In this document: piece by piece, positions 17,437-29,700 of the stretch | How the letters are laid out: each line of letters opens with the position of its first letter | Position numbering within the stretch: position 1 is the first letter of the stretch | Origin: Trichomonas tenax | Taxonomy: Eukaryota; Parabasalia; Trichomonadida; Trichomonadidae | Assembly (NCBI GenBank): GCA_023091735.1 | Contig: JALKBU010000377.1 | Span: 1-44,232 of the forward strand | Length of the DNA: 44,232 bases | Reading direction: 5' to 3' | The notes under the pieces: model-generated | What the model saw: the letters and a program-made list of their open reading frames with translations, nothing else | Database searches by the model: none | What the model was told of the DNA's origin: nothing | Position numbers and translations under genes: made by a program

Positions 17437-18018
17437 ATGCACACCACAGATCCGCCTGTCACCAGGCGATGCAAATGTGGCAACCTTGTGGTCAACGGGA
17501 ACCACTTCTCTCGACTTTACAAGACAGGACTCAGCGAAACTATACAGAACGTTGTAGCGCATAATTCTGAGCCTTTGATTCAAATAAGGGCGATGGCAAT
17601 CACTATCGATCTTCCCGACCAAATGGCCTTTCAGAAGCTTTCCGATATACAGTGTTCGATTCAGTGCTTGAAATGCAACGATTCATTGACAATGTATCTT
17701 GGCCGAGGAAACGCTTTCGCACAATTCAAAAGGCATGGTTCCACACCAATACCTGGATTCAGCTCTGCGTTCCCAGTACAGAAAAACCCATCAGTAAGCG
17801 CAATTCCAAGACCTTTTAGAGGATTGATCATGTTCAATGAGTCACGCGAAGACACATATGCACAAAACGATGATGACGAAGGAGATGCAATTTCACCAGT
17901 TCCACAAGCAGAATTAATGCAAGAGGAAGATGATGACTTTGATATCATGTTTTCTAACACAAAAGAGCCGGTTGTTGGTTCTTACACCGAATCTTCAATG
18001 GCTATGACATTCATTTAA
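17437..18018 (+). CDS. Cys-motif (possible zinc-ribbon) protein with acidic tail
   Basis: A 193-residue protein. Residues 1-100 carry two Cys clusters: RRCKCGN near 11-17 and IQCLKCND near 74-81, which together could bind one zinc as in Mis18/Yippee-like or zinc-ribbon folds. The first cluster is Cys-x-Cys rather than Cys-x-x-Cys, so the match is imperfect. Residues about 140-175 are acidic (NDDDEGD, EEDDDFDIMF). Nearness to the CENP-S-like gene makes a Mis18-type centromere role worth testing, but it is only a guess. ATGTCAAAAAAC lies directly before the ATG. Confidence 0.6.
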   Translation: MHTTDPPVTRRCKCGNLVVNGNHFSRLYKTGLSETIQNVVAHNSEPLIQIRAMAITIDLPDQMAFQKLSDIQCSIQCLKCNDSLTMYLGRGNAFAQFKRHGSTPIPGFSSAFPVQKNPSVSAIPRPFRGLIMFNESREDTYAQNDDDEGDAISPVPQAELMQEEDDDFDIMFSNTKEPVVGSYTESSMAMTFI

Positions 18019-18559
18019 TATCACAAATATGAAAAATACGCAAAAAAGCTTGTTAAAATTAAAATAATACGATGTTTATTAAGAAAATGACGATATTTAT
18101 GGATATCAATTATATACAACTCTAACCATGTATAACCTTTCTTTCTTTTTAATAAAATATTTATATTTTTTTTTTAATGCATTATTTTTAATTGTTAATG
18201 ATGGGCTATCCTTGCAACATTAGCTTAATTGTGACCACTGTATCATGGTCCGTAGGCTTGTTTCATCAGAGATTTACGATATTTTTATCAATCATATTAT
18301 TTGCATGATTGGAGTCTGATCGCTCAAAATTATGATAAATCGCCCTATGTAAACTTATTTTGTAGCTATATCATCGTTGATCAAAATATTGTTGAAAAAA
18401 ATGAAAAATTAACGATAATTCGTTTTATTAGTTAATAAATATAGTGTGCACAATCATAAAGATGATGACATATCCTTTATAATCATTGAATAGCATATTT
18501 TTGGCAAAAAATTTTCATTAATATTAATCAATTATAAACAATTTATTAAAACATATACA
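18019..18559. other. Gene-free stretch with a weak stem-loop
   Basis: AT-rich, with a T9 run near 18167. Around 18271-18350 GATTTACGATATTTTT pairs imperfectly with AAAATTATGATAAATC and encloses a 7-8 bp CAATCAT/ATGATTG stem. No coding region. Confidence 0.4.
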
Positions 18560-21500
18560 TTATATATCCGATTCGAATTCCTGAAGAGAGCAATCTTCGA
18601 TTGGCGCTGGTTTAACTGGAGAGTCATCGAATGAACTTTCGAAATATGAGAATGGTGTTGAACCTTCAACACCACTTGTTACGTTCTCTCCATTCTTGTC
18701 TCTTAGTAGTGGAATATTGTGTAACTTGTGATCAAAACCAACGCTTTTTACCGATTTAACTTCTTCATATATTTTCTTTTCCTCTGGATTTTGCATTTCA
18801 AATGCATCATCATTCTTTTCTTCTTGTTGTTCGTTAACAGCTACGTAGTCGTTGGGCTGCTCGGGGGCATCAATATTGAATGGATCATCGTCATTGTTTT
18901 CATTTTCTTCTTTTAATTCTTGTTGATTTTCTTCATTTTGAGTTTCATCATTTTGTTTCTCTTCTTTGTGATCATTTTCATCATTATCTTCGTTTTGAGT
19001 TTCTTCTTCATTTTCGCTGCTATCTTTGTTTTATTGGTTTTCTTCTTCAGCATTTTCTGGTTTTAGTGCTTCTTCCATTTCCTTATTCTCATCTCCTTTG
19101 ATGTCTTTTTCTGTTTCGTGTGTTGGCTGCTCTGATTATGTTTTTTCTTCACCATCTTGTTTACTAACTTCAACTTGTTTAATTTCAGGAGGTGGTGCTG
19201 TGAGTGTATTCTTTAGGATACTTCCGATTGTTGGTTGATATTTCCTCAGCTCAAATGGATCCGGTTCTCTGTTGTTCGATACCTGAAGCTCGAAATTCTT
19301 GTTTGGATCTTCATCGGAATCTTCTTTGAGAATCTCAGAAAGATCAAATTCTTTAAGATTTGGATTTGGAGCATCAATAACAGCATCAGAAGTACAGTTT
19401 GTATTGAGGGACATTAGTTCTGATGAAGTTGATGGCGCTGGGACTGTGTTGAAATTGAATTGAACAGAGCCTGTTGTCATTAAAGCTTGTTCTAATTCTT
19501 TAAATTTCTCATCTTTTTCAACCTCTGGCAAAACACTTTCCTTTTGTTTCTCCTCTCGTTCTGAATTGGCATCAACTTCTTATTTCGATTCTTCAGCCTT
19601 TTCTTCAGTTTCTTGTTTATTTTCTTCATTGTTTGTCTCATTTGGTTGAATTTCTCTTTCCTCAGCATCAGGTTTATTATCATCTTCTGGAGTTGTTGTT
19701 AATGCTCTCTGCAATAAGCCACCAAGACTTAATGTATTGCTTGGCTTTTCTTCATTGTTTTCCTGCTTTTCTGGTTCACTTTTTTTTCGGGTTCATCTTC
19801 TTTCTTTTGTTCTTCATTCTCGTTATCATGTTGTTCGCCTTCTTGTTTATCTTCAGTTGTTTCTGGTGCTAAAGCATCTTTAATAATATTTCCGAGTCCA
19901 AGTTTTGATTTTTCTTCTTCATTATTTGATTCGACGTCATCTTCAAGATTTTCTTCCTTTTTAGGCTCTTCTACTTGTTTTTCTTCTTCCTTGGGTTCTT
20001 CTTCAGGTTTAGCGTCAAGTGCATCTATAAAGTCTTCTTTGATCGTCTCTTCTTTTGGTTGTTCATCTTTTTCAGATTCGGCAACGAAATTGTTTTCATC
20101 CACATTTTCTTCATTTTGTTCAGCCTTTGGTTGTTCTTCATTTTCCTTCTTTTCTGATTCTATTTTTTCATCGTTGTGGTCTGAATCTTGCTTCTTTTCA
20201 GATGAATCGTGATTTGATGCTTCATTTGTGATTTCTTTTTCTTCTGATTTCTCGCTGTGGTTTGAATCATTGTTTTCGAGTTCATTTTCGTATGAGTCAG
20301 ACTTCTTATCTTCTGATTCGTGCTCATCTGCTGATGATTTCGCATTTTCGTACTCTGATTCCGAGTTAACTTTTTCATTCGCTGATTTATGTTCTTCTTC
20401 TTTATTCTCTTCAGATTTATGCTCTTCCTCTTCTTTGTTTTCATCTGATTTGTGTTCGAGATCTTTTTCTTCAACAAACGCATCAGAATGTTGATCGCTT
20501 TCGTCTTTTTCATCTTCCTTTTCAGGGTTTTCTTCTTTGTTAAAATTCTCTTTTTCTTCTTTTTCTGAATGTTCACTTTGAGATTTCTTCTTCCTTTTAC
20601 TGCTTGAAGACGATGATGAAGAAGAGGATGAACTACTTGAAGATTTTTTATCTGATTCGAATGTATCTTTCTTATCTTCCTCTTCTTTCTCCTCATGTTG
20701 ACTTGATAATTGTTTCTCTTCTTTTTGACTTATTTCAGATGATTCCTTCTTTGTTTCATTTTCTGATGCATTCATTTCTCTTTCTGATGCTTTCTTTTCT
20801 TTATCTTCTTTTTCAAACTCATCACTAAACCTTTCTTCTTCCTCTTTATTAGATTCATGACTATTTTCAGACTTTTGTTTATGATCTGATTCAAGATTCT
20901 TTTCTGATTCTTTTTCACTTTGTTTTTCAGACTTTTGCTTATCTTCTGATTCATGTTTCTTTTCAGATTCTTTTTCGCTTAGTTTAGAAGATTCTTTCTT
21001 ATCACTTATTTTGGAAGATTCCTTCTTCTGACTTATCTTTGATGATTCTTTTTCGCTGTGTTTTGATTTTTCTGATGAAAATTCATATTCAATAATTTTC
21101 GATGATTCCTTCTTATCTGATAATTTCGATACATCTTTGTTACTGATCTTTGATGATTCTTTCTTTTCTGATAACTTTGATGACTCTTTTTCTTGTTGTT
21201 TATCATTTTGTGAATTTGTTTTATTTTCTTCTTGCGTCGGTTCGAAATCTCTTTCTTTTTGCTGTTCTGATGGAGAAAATGCACGTTGTAATGTGGATGC
21301 AATCGCATTGTGGATTGAAGCTAGTTTTTCGTTATTCTCTTTGTTTTCGTCAAATGAATTTTGACTCTTTTCTGTTGGTTTTTCATTGAATGTTTCACTC
21401 GGCATCGAATCTAATTTTGCGATCTCAGCTGAAGTTAAAATCTTGCTTGAGTTCTTTCTCTTCAAAGATTTCATGCTTGAATTGTCAGACCTGTGTGAAG

Positions 21501-23136
21501 CCTGTGTTCTCAGTGTTATATCAGATTTATTGAGTTCCTCGAAACTGTCGGAAAATGAATCCTTTTCTTCAACAACTTTTTTAGACTCTATTGGAGCAAG
21601 TTTAGATATCAAGAGATCCTTTGGTTTAGGAGCCTCTTTTTGTTGTATTTGAGCTTTATTATATGATTCATGATCAGATTCTGAACTAGCAAAGTCATCA
21701 AACGAATTTTCTTTTTCTGGTTCTTTGTTTTCTTGATTATCAATTTTATCTTTGATGATATTGGATAATGGCAGTGGCTGAGGATCAGTGTTTTCAAATG
21801 ACCTTTCCTGAGAAGAGTGTGCAATTGGAGAAACAATATTTTCAATTTTAAGAGAAGTTGATTTTGTTGGACTCAATAATTCTGGATTTGGTTTTTCATT
21901 TATTTCATTAATCTGTCCAGTAAACATGAATGTTGGTTTTTCTTTGAGAATACTGCTGAAATTGCTATCCTCTATATCATTTATAGATGTCTTAACTTTC
22001 TCTCCAAATATATTTTCTTTGTTAATCGAATCTGCAACAGCCTGAGCTTTACCGCGCTCCTTGAAACCCATAAACACGTAATATTTTCCATCGACTTTCT
22101 CAGGAACGAGGCTTGAAGCATCTGGATATTTGGCTTTGAGTGGATCTATTATTTTTGTTTTTGAAGGTCGTTTTGATAATGGTCCAATGCATAATTTCTT
22201 GTTTTCTTTGATAAAGCTGTCCATTATTGTTGATTGTTGTTGTATTAATTTTTCTAGTGCTTGAGTTCTCTTTTCGAGTTCTTCTTGTTTTTGGACAAGC
22301 CTTGCTTGCAAATCTATTTCCATTAATTCTGTTTCTCTCGTTCTCAGTGTGCTTTGGCAATCTGTAAGTTTCCTTGTTAAATTATCAACATCTTCATCAG
22401 TTTCAGCACCGAGAATGAAACTATCAATTACTTCATCATCAACAGGAAAGCTCTTCTCAGAGAGTACCTGTGCTATGACTTTGAAGTGTCTGTGACGTTT
22501 TACTTCGAGATTAATTCGGTTTCTTAAATCAACGATTGTTTTCGCTTGATCATCGAGATCTTTGTATATTTGCTGCCCATTGAGTTCTTTTATCCTCTTT
22601 TCGATCGCTTTTAGCCTTTTTTCGTTATCTTCGCAAACTTTTTCCTCGTTTCTTTTGATATTGCACTGTTTTCCAACATCTTTACGCAAAATTTCCATGC
22701 TGGAGTCAGAAAACATGCTTTTATACGTTGAAATTTTCGATTGTAACAAATTCGATTCATTTTTCAATCTCGTTATTTCCTCATTTTTAGATTTTTGGGC
22801 TGATCTCAGCTCAGCATCGTTAGTTTCGTACTGTTTCATTGCATTTAAGCCATATGTTTCCTTATAATATGTCGATAATCTCTGTTCTGTCCACCTAAGA
22901 TGCTCCTGGAGCAAATCTATTTCACTTTTCAACGCGAATATCTCGAAATCCAGTTTGTCCGCTTGTTCTTTTGTAACTATTTCCACGTTTACTGATTTTT
23001 GTAAAACAGAATTAGATTTTGTCGACGAATCCAGGCTTTCTAACGCTGAATGCTGTGTCTGGTTTCGCGGTCTGCTCAATGCCGACGTATTTCGAAGAGG
23101 CCATTCTCGAGGAAAAAGTCGATAAGAAGTGCTCAT
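18560..23136 (-). pseudogene. Large acidic coiled-coil protein, 3' part broken
   Basis: The intact frame runs from ATG 23134-23136 (MSTSYRLFP; an upstream in-frame ATG at 23199 is possible) to TAA 19729-19731, about 1135 residues. Residues about 60-315 form coiled coils. Then come a short globular segment (KYYVFMGFKERGKAQAVADS), long Glu/Lys/Ser-rich tracts with many KKESSKISDKK-like units near 20950-21190, and a 16-Ser run near 20610-20650. The same protein style continues downstream. One base lacking at an eight-T run (19780-19787) shifts the frame. Beyond it the frame runs to 18560 broken only by TAA at 19580-19582, 19136-19138 and 19031-19033, all in one frame. It is either a gene losing its end, or an assembly with errors. 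Possibly cytoskeletal; family unknown. Confidence 0.7.
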
Positions 23137-23401
23137 TCTTCTGTTATAACAAAAATGAAATTGATGTGATAAATGGGCTTTATACTTTGTTCTCATCATG
23201 TTTGTTAATCTAAATTCTCTTTACATCACCAATTTATGAATAATTTTTGATTATCATCGAAAAATTTCATAGTTGGCCTTCGCATGACTATAATTTCACT
23301 TTTTGCAATATATTATAGATGAAATAATCAATTTTGAAAATTTGACATTTTTACTTTACGTGATAATTTTTAATTGTCATAAAAGATTATTTTCTGGATA
23401 A

Positions 23402-23690
23402 TGGATGGATGTGTATTTAAATTCACATACAATAGAAGCTTCGATTACTAACAGCAGAGATGGTGGTGTTTATCATGTTTATGTTCGTCAAGCAGTTTCC
23501 ACCTGTGGATTAACAGACTTCCCACAATGCCCACCACCAATGCTTGATCAATTCCAAAGACATTCTACTTTACCGAAAGATCTGATGCAGCAAAATTTGA
23601 TGGATTTAGGCTTCAACTGATTTATGACTTTCTTGAATGGGAGCTTTGCAGAGTTTCAAAATGATATAAACTCATCCTATAATATATTTA
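23402..23690 (+). pseudogene. Decayed copy A of an unknown tandem gene family
   Basis: The frame starting ATG near 23405 reads GGVYHVYVRQAVSTCGLTD, then QCPPPMLDQFQRHST. It then loses one base in the next segment (compare copy C, KDLDAARFEGGQLMLIYRL). The following frame reads LQLIYDFLEWEL. Upstream conserved parts (LCANDIS, LNLAK) are absent. No known family recognised. Confidence 0.55.
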
Positions 23691-23849
23691 ATAATTAAAC
23701 AGAAACCTTTTAAACCTGAATATTAGGTATGAGAAAGCAGAATCACAATTACACAAACAATACATGAAGTTCAACCTAAAACAATAATAAAAGTTTTGGC
23801 ATTTGCCGATCAATTATTTCGAATTTGTCAAGTAATTATGTTGTTGCTA

Positions 23850-24395
23850 TTTTTAGCGCAACCGAAATGCATCCAGTTCAGGAATTTTATTGGAATTGAT
23901 ACGACATCCTATCTCATGTAGGCGCAAGTAAATCTTGAAACGAATAACGCTTATGCCCTAAGAATGGCAGATTGCTTGTGCCTTTATGATTGGAGTGGAT
24001 ATGATTTATCTCTATGTGCTAATGAAATTTCAGCACAATTTAGAATATATATTCACGGTCTTCAAGCATATCTAAATTTAGCCAAGCACTATGCTTCTGC
24101 CAAAATGGCATTCCATACAATTTCTATGAATCTCTAGTATTTGAAATCAAGGACACCATTACTTGCATCAACAGTTAAAAAGTGACTAGAAATAATGGTG
24201 TTTATAATGCTTGCGCTCGTCAAGTTTATGCCACATGCACATTATGTTTCCCACTTCTTTGTCCTCCAGATCAGTTTAACCGTTTTAGATTCCTATATTC
24301 TGAGATTGGAAGGAATTAGAATACCGACTATATATATGATCTTCTTGAACGGAAACTTCGTTATCAGTTGGAGAATTTCAAAATGTTTTAAATAA
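23850..24395 (+). pseudogene. Decayed copy B of the same family
   Basis: Fragments read AYALRMADCLCLYDW, LSLCANEISAQFRIYIH, LQAYLNLAKHYASAKMAFH, NNGVYNACARQVYATC and IYDLLERKLRYQLENFKM, all parallel to copy C. They are broken by stops (for example TAG near 24137, TGA near 24183) and frameshifts. Confidence 0.5.
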
Positions 24396-24759
24396 TATTC
24401 TTCATTATGCTCAGAATATGATTAAAAAGAAAAGTTTTTTTTTCATAAAAATGTGATTATTGATTTAACCCTGTTTAATATGAAAATGTAAGTATCATAT
24501 CACTAGAGGGTCGGAAGAATAAACTTTTGTCTACCTAGATTCACCTTCAATATCCGCATTAATCACAATGAGCGATCACAAGTTTATATCAAAAATTATT
24601 TAGAGAATAGCGGCATCAATAAAAATCAAGATTACAATGATATCTATTATATATGTGGTTTCATGAATAAAAATCACATTTTTATATTGGCGCAAAGGAA
24701 ATAAGAGTCGAAAAATTGAATGGTGGCAAAAATGGTGTCATTTGACACATTTAAATGCT

Positions 24760-25354
24760 ATTGTTCTATTTCACATTCTCAAAGTCAATAGAATTCAATG
24801 ATGCACTTGGGCTTGATGGTCTAGTCCAACGTTGGACTAGACTAGTTTCCGGAAATAGTTATTTGCTAAGATTGTGGCAATGCTTGTGTCTCATGGCTAT
24901 TAATCTAGAATGTCAAACGAAGTCTTATGATTGAAGTTGAAGTAATTTACTTTTATGTGCGAATGATATTTCGTCTCAATTTGCAATAGATTCACAGAGA
25001 ATTCAGGCTTATTTCAATTTGGCCAAGTTCACATCATCTTCTAGAAGAGCATTCCACACATTCACAATGAATTGGCCTGGATTTAACACAAGAAGACCTG
25101 TTCTTGCTTCAATAGTAATAAAAGTTACGAAAAATGATGGTGTTTATCATGTTTGTGTACAGCAAATATATTCTCCAAGTGGATTGACTGCCTTCGCACA
25201 ATGTCCACCACCAATGCTTGATCAATTCCAAAGACATTCAACTTTACAGAAAGACCTTGATGCAGCAAGATTTGAAGGAGGTCAACTTATGCTGATTTAT
25301 CGGCTTCTCGAATGGAAACTTCATGATCAGTTACAGAATTTCAAAATGGAATAA
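24760..25354 (+). pseudogene. Copy C of the same family, longest open part
   Basis: An open frame from 25019 to 25354 reads LAKFTSSSRRAFHTFTMN, DGVYHVCVQQIYSPSGLT, QCPPPMLDQFQRHSTLQKDL and LIYRLLEWKLHDQLQNFKME. Upstream, the same protein style continues back to about 24760 (DGLVQRWTRLVSGNSYLL, LLLCANDISSQFAIDSQ) with stops near 24930-24950. No signal peptide or known domain. The conserved QCPPPMLDQFQRHST is the best family tag. Confidence 0.5.
24819..24842. repeat. Perfect 24-base palindrome
   Basis: The centre is CTAGTCCAACGTTGGACTAG, extended by TC/GA and further matched bases to 24 in all. It lies in the decayed start of copy C and overlaps the reading GLVQRWTRL. Confidence 0.6.
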
Positions 25355-25449
25355 ACACCTATTATTAAAGAGTCCTTTTTAATTTTTTCATTCCTATGCT
25401 ATTGAACATATTTATTCACCCGATTTGATTTCAAATATACTATTGAAAG

Positions 25450-25640
25450 TGTGATTCTATGTAAAGGCATCGCTAGGCCATTTCTGATTATTGAGTGCGT
25501 AAAGGTCAACATCAATTATTCTCATTGCAATACTGAAGTTAATAGGAGAACCGGTTCCTATATGATTATTTCCAGTAAAGCTGTCATATTGAAGTCCCAA
25601 AATCTTAGCTGCTGCGCAAAACATTGAAATTGACCATTAT
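25450..25640 (-). pseudogene. Short protein-like remnant
   Basis: The minus strand reads LQYDSFTGNNHIGTGSPI and INFSIAMRIIDVDLYALNNQ without stops over about 45 codons; stops lie upstream. The composition is protein-like. Family unknown. Fragments of other frames continue to about 25740. Confidence 0.3.
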
Positions 25641-25740
25641 ACGAAAACTGATATAGCACTGATAACAAAGCTGTCATCTGCCACGAAGATGCACTTGATA
25701 ATGTTGGAGACATCTGGTGCGAAAATGAACTTTATCTTCC

Positions 25741-26791
25741 AAACTTTAGCTGTTTCCTTGATAGTTCTCATATTGTCTTTTATGTATACCCATTATATTT
25801 TTCTTTAGCTCAACTTCATCTAAATTGCGTATTTGTTGAGCTTTTCCTTTAGGTCTATTCATGAAACAAAATTTCATTGCTTCGATTTTCACCAATCATA
25901 TTTCAGGTGGAATATCTCTTTCAATTTCAGGGTTGAAATGTCATAAGTGTTCATTCCAATCATTGGATTTATAATGGTTATAATTTTGCCTGCTACCCAT
26001 TCAATATGATGGATATTCACGATGTGGTGCTTTAGAATTTCAAAAGATTCTATTAGCACTGAAGTGGGAAAAATTGAGTATAAAACTGTTCTTTCGTATA
26101 GATTCCGGAATCATGATTAATGGCTGGAAGTAGTCTTCAATGCATTGTTCAAAGTTGAATCTGCACCAATCATATCCAACAACAAATAATTCCGGAAAAT
26201 GTATTGTAACTGATCCATTGATAAAAGTTTTGCTTAATCTTAAAAATACAGAATGTTCAACACAACATAGTTAAAAATAAAACTCGATGATTTCATAAGT
26301 TCTCTAAAATATAGTTCCCAATTGTAGTGCTTAAATGAAATGGAAAGCTTATTTTTCAAGTTTTTATGATTTGAGATAAAAAACAATTATCGAGGAAAAA
26401 TATGATCAACAACTCAATTTGCTGAACTTCTGTTCATCATCTTCCATGGACACATATCATCAATGCTTCATATACTAACATATTTTCTCTGTTTTGATAG
26501 ATAATATCTATTCCCATATTGAGATCCATATGCAAAATGTTTTTGAAAAATATTAACTTAAAATACATTGCTGATATAACAAGAATATAAAACACTAATA
26601 ATTGATTTATTTTATGTTCAAAAATATTGAGAAATGAATATAAAAATATAAATTTTATATAAATAATTAATAGATTAAGAAAATAAATTTAAAAGATTAA
26701 GGTAAAACTAAAACTAAAAAATATCGAACAACAACATAAATGGAACATAAATGATATAAGAATAAACGTGACAATTTAATTTGAAAGAAAA
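25741..26791. other. Gene-free stretch
   Basis: AT-rich with frequent stops in all frames. I see no gene; it may hold older remnants. The end contains CGTGACAATT, 23 bases before the next ATG. Confidence 0.4.
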
Positions 26792-29700
26792 ATGGATGGA
26801 AATTTCTTCACTGTCTGTCTGAGGGAATGCATCCGTATTAAACCGCCGCCCGAGGTTCTCCTTCATTTCCTCCACGCGTTGGAGTGCGATGCCGAAGAGG
26901 TTGAGCTTGACGAAAAACAACTTTTCACTTCGATGTCATACTTACACACACTTTTCATGCAGTATACGTTCTCCATTCGCGCCGCCATCCTCAGGATATG
27001 CTGCTCATTGGAAATCAGATCCGAAAACTCAATTTTCGAAAAATTTTTCATTGATCAATTAGTTTCTATCAGCTTGAAGACACCACTTCCAGAGCCGGTC
27101 CCGAAGCTCGATGAAGAAAGAGTCGGCGCATTTCGAAACTTACTCGTTCAGCTCAAAGGACGTCAAACAGTTTCCGACACACTCGCAAGGGCTTTGATTC
27201 ATGGCTATATGATGCCAAATACGACATACACATCGTTGATGTTTGCTTATATGCTCGAAGTTTTGGTTGTTAACCCAGAAGTTTCATGCAAATCTGAAAT
27301 TCTTCAAATTCTCATTGATAAATTCATAGAAAATCCGGAATCTAACTTGTTTAATTACATTTCGTATTGCCTCGAAAATGTTTACTTCCCATTCGCTGAA
27401 AAACATCGTCTTTCAAAAGTTATTTCGCCAATTGTTTCAACTGATGAAACAAAGCCAGAAGACATCAAGAAATCTACGACAGCGATCACTATGCTCATGA
27501 GGTCATGGGCTGGATTGCTCGGCTTCGTTATTCCTTCAAAAGTTTTCCAAGATCTTGTTTTATGCATGCCACACACATCTGAAGCACTTTCATTGATACT
27601 TTGTGACATAATCGAGCCATGGCATCCACATCCAACAGTTAGGACAGCATATACTGGATTCCTTCTTCATTATCTCCGTATAACCGGACTTATGGACATT
27701 ATCAAGAAGAAACTCCCGAATACAGATCAAGCAATCCATATTTTGGAGCCATACGATTCTATTGAGTCTCCATTCCAAAATCAAATCGAAGTTACTGAAG
27801 CATCAATGAATACAATCGAAATTTTCAGGTCAACAATGAAGCCAGTTACAAATAATCGTATTAACATCGATTGCCCATCTTTGTTGAATGATTCATTGCA
27901 ATGGGACTGGAATGCGATCTACAATTACTTAACAGTCGTTCTAGCAAACAATCCTAAGGAGGCTTATGGCCCAGCTCAGCTTCAGTTTTACAATGCTTTA
28001 ATTTTATACTTCAGCGGTCCATTCCTTACTGTTGAATCAAACAGAACACACGACATCTCTGATAGCTTGTTTGCTCTTATTAAGCTTCTCCTTGACTACG
28101 ATTGGGGCGCTAACCTTCTTGAATCATCCATCATTCTCAAGAATGCTTTGACATTGTCTGTTCACTCACTTAGAAAGCACGACTCTCCACGTAACGACAG
28201 CCCTGCCTGGTCCCACTTCAAATGCGTTTGCACAATGATGAAGAGATCGGAGGGTATCAACATCCTCAATCATTGGGATATTCAGCCAGCTTTGATCAAT
28301 CTCTCAAGTGCTATCACAAACCTTCCATGCGCTATACTTGCTATGTCAATGCTCGAGCTCTATCCAGAATTTGAGTTTGCATCACCTGTATTCATGAAGT
28401 TCCTTCTCAGCCCGAAGGTTGATATCTCTAACATTGCCATACAGTCACTCAGTGAAAAGAAGCATCTACAGAACTATTTCGAGACAGCATTCAAGGAACT
28501 TATTGTTCCTTACATCAAACAATTAGTTTCATTCTCGCCAGCAGAAATCCAAGCAAGAATGCCAAACATATTGCAGCTATTCTTCCAGGTTGTCATTCAG
28601 ACACCAGAAGCTCCAGAATATATCGGACAAGATAACGAATTACAAGCAATTTTGTTCAAGTATGGACCAATTGGATATTCTTACATCTTCTCTGCACCAT
28701 CAAGTCTTGCACACTGCGACATCAACCAGATCATCGAGTGGTGGATGTCAGCAGGCAATGCATTGTACGTTGATGCATTCGACAAGGCTGTTGAGCTTTC
28801 ATTCACCAAGAAGGCAAAGGATGCTTCAAACATGTTTCCTGGTTTGGTTCCACTCGACAACAATTCAATTGTTCGTCCACCACACTTATTTGGTGTCCTT
28901 GCCAAGAATCAAGAAGGCCTTAAGCTTGTTTATCCGCTTATCCCACGCCTCCTTGAAATGGTCAACGGTGATGACATCCAGACTGCAAGACATGGAATGT
29001 TTGCATTGGCTCATATTGCTAGTTCTCCACTGGCAGCTCAATATGTCTCTGCCCATGATATTTACAACGTTTTGTTAAAGTGCGCTCTTGATTCCGACTC
29101 AATGGTTCTTCGTGGCACATTACTTAACTGCTTCTCTATCATCGACGAGAGTCAGATGTTCTATAGCTTCCTCGAATCAAACGGCTGGGAATTAGCAAAG
29201 TTTGGCGGTTATATCATCAGTGCACCAGTTGATTATGATAACTTTACAAAGCGTGATTGCGAAGAAATTGAGGCTAAAGGTGACTTAGAACTTCCTCAGA
29301 GATATGAAGCCATCTGCAAAGCAGTTATTGGACTGTTATCACCGCTTCAAGCAACTGCATGCAAAGCTGAGATTTCTAAAAACAAAGATCTCGTTCGCAC
29401 ACCAACATTCGCAACATTTGTTCATAAGGCAATTGGTAGATACAACTTCACAGATGATGTCAGGCGTTCTCTTGAAGGACTTGTCGAAGGCGTTGCTCTT
29501 ATGCAGCCGTTCGATTATCTCTCTAACGAAAAATTACAGAGTGAAGCAAGAGCGAGAATTGCCATTATCGCAAAGAGAGGAATGAACGAGGCCGAAGGCT
29601 TAAGGAAGTTTCCAATTACCACAGACATGACACCAAGAGATATGTCTATCATTTATGGTGCTCAAGGATGTGCTGAATGGTTCATCGATGACCAAAAGTT

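Noticed and set aside
18560..19731. Reassigned TAA codon as explanation for the in-frame stops
   Set aside because: Several other genes in the window end cleanly with TAA (for example 7083, 15896 region and 29794), so TAA is a normal stop here.
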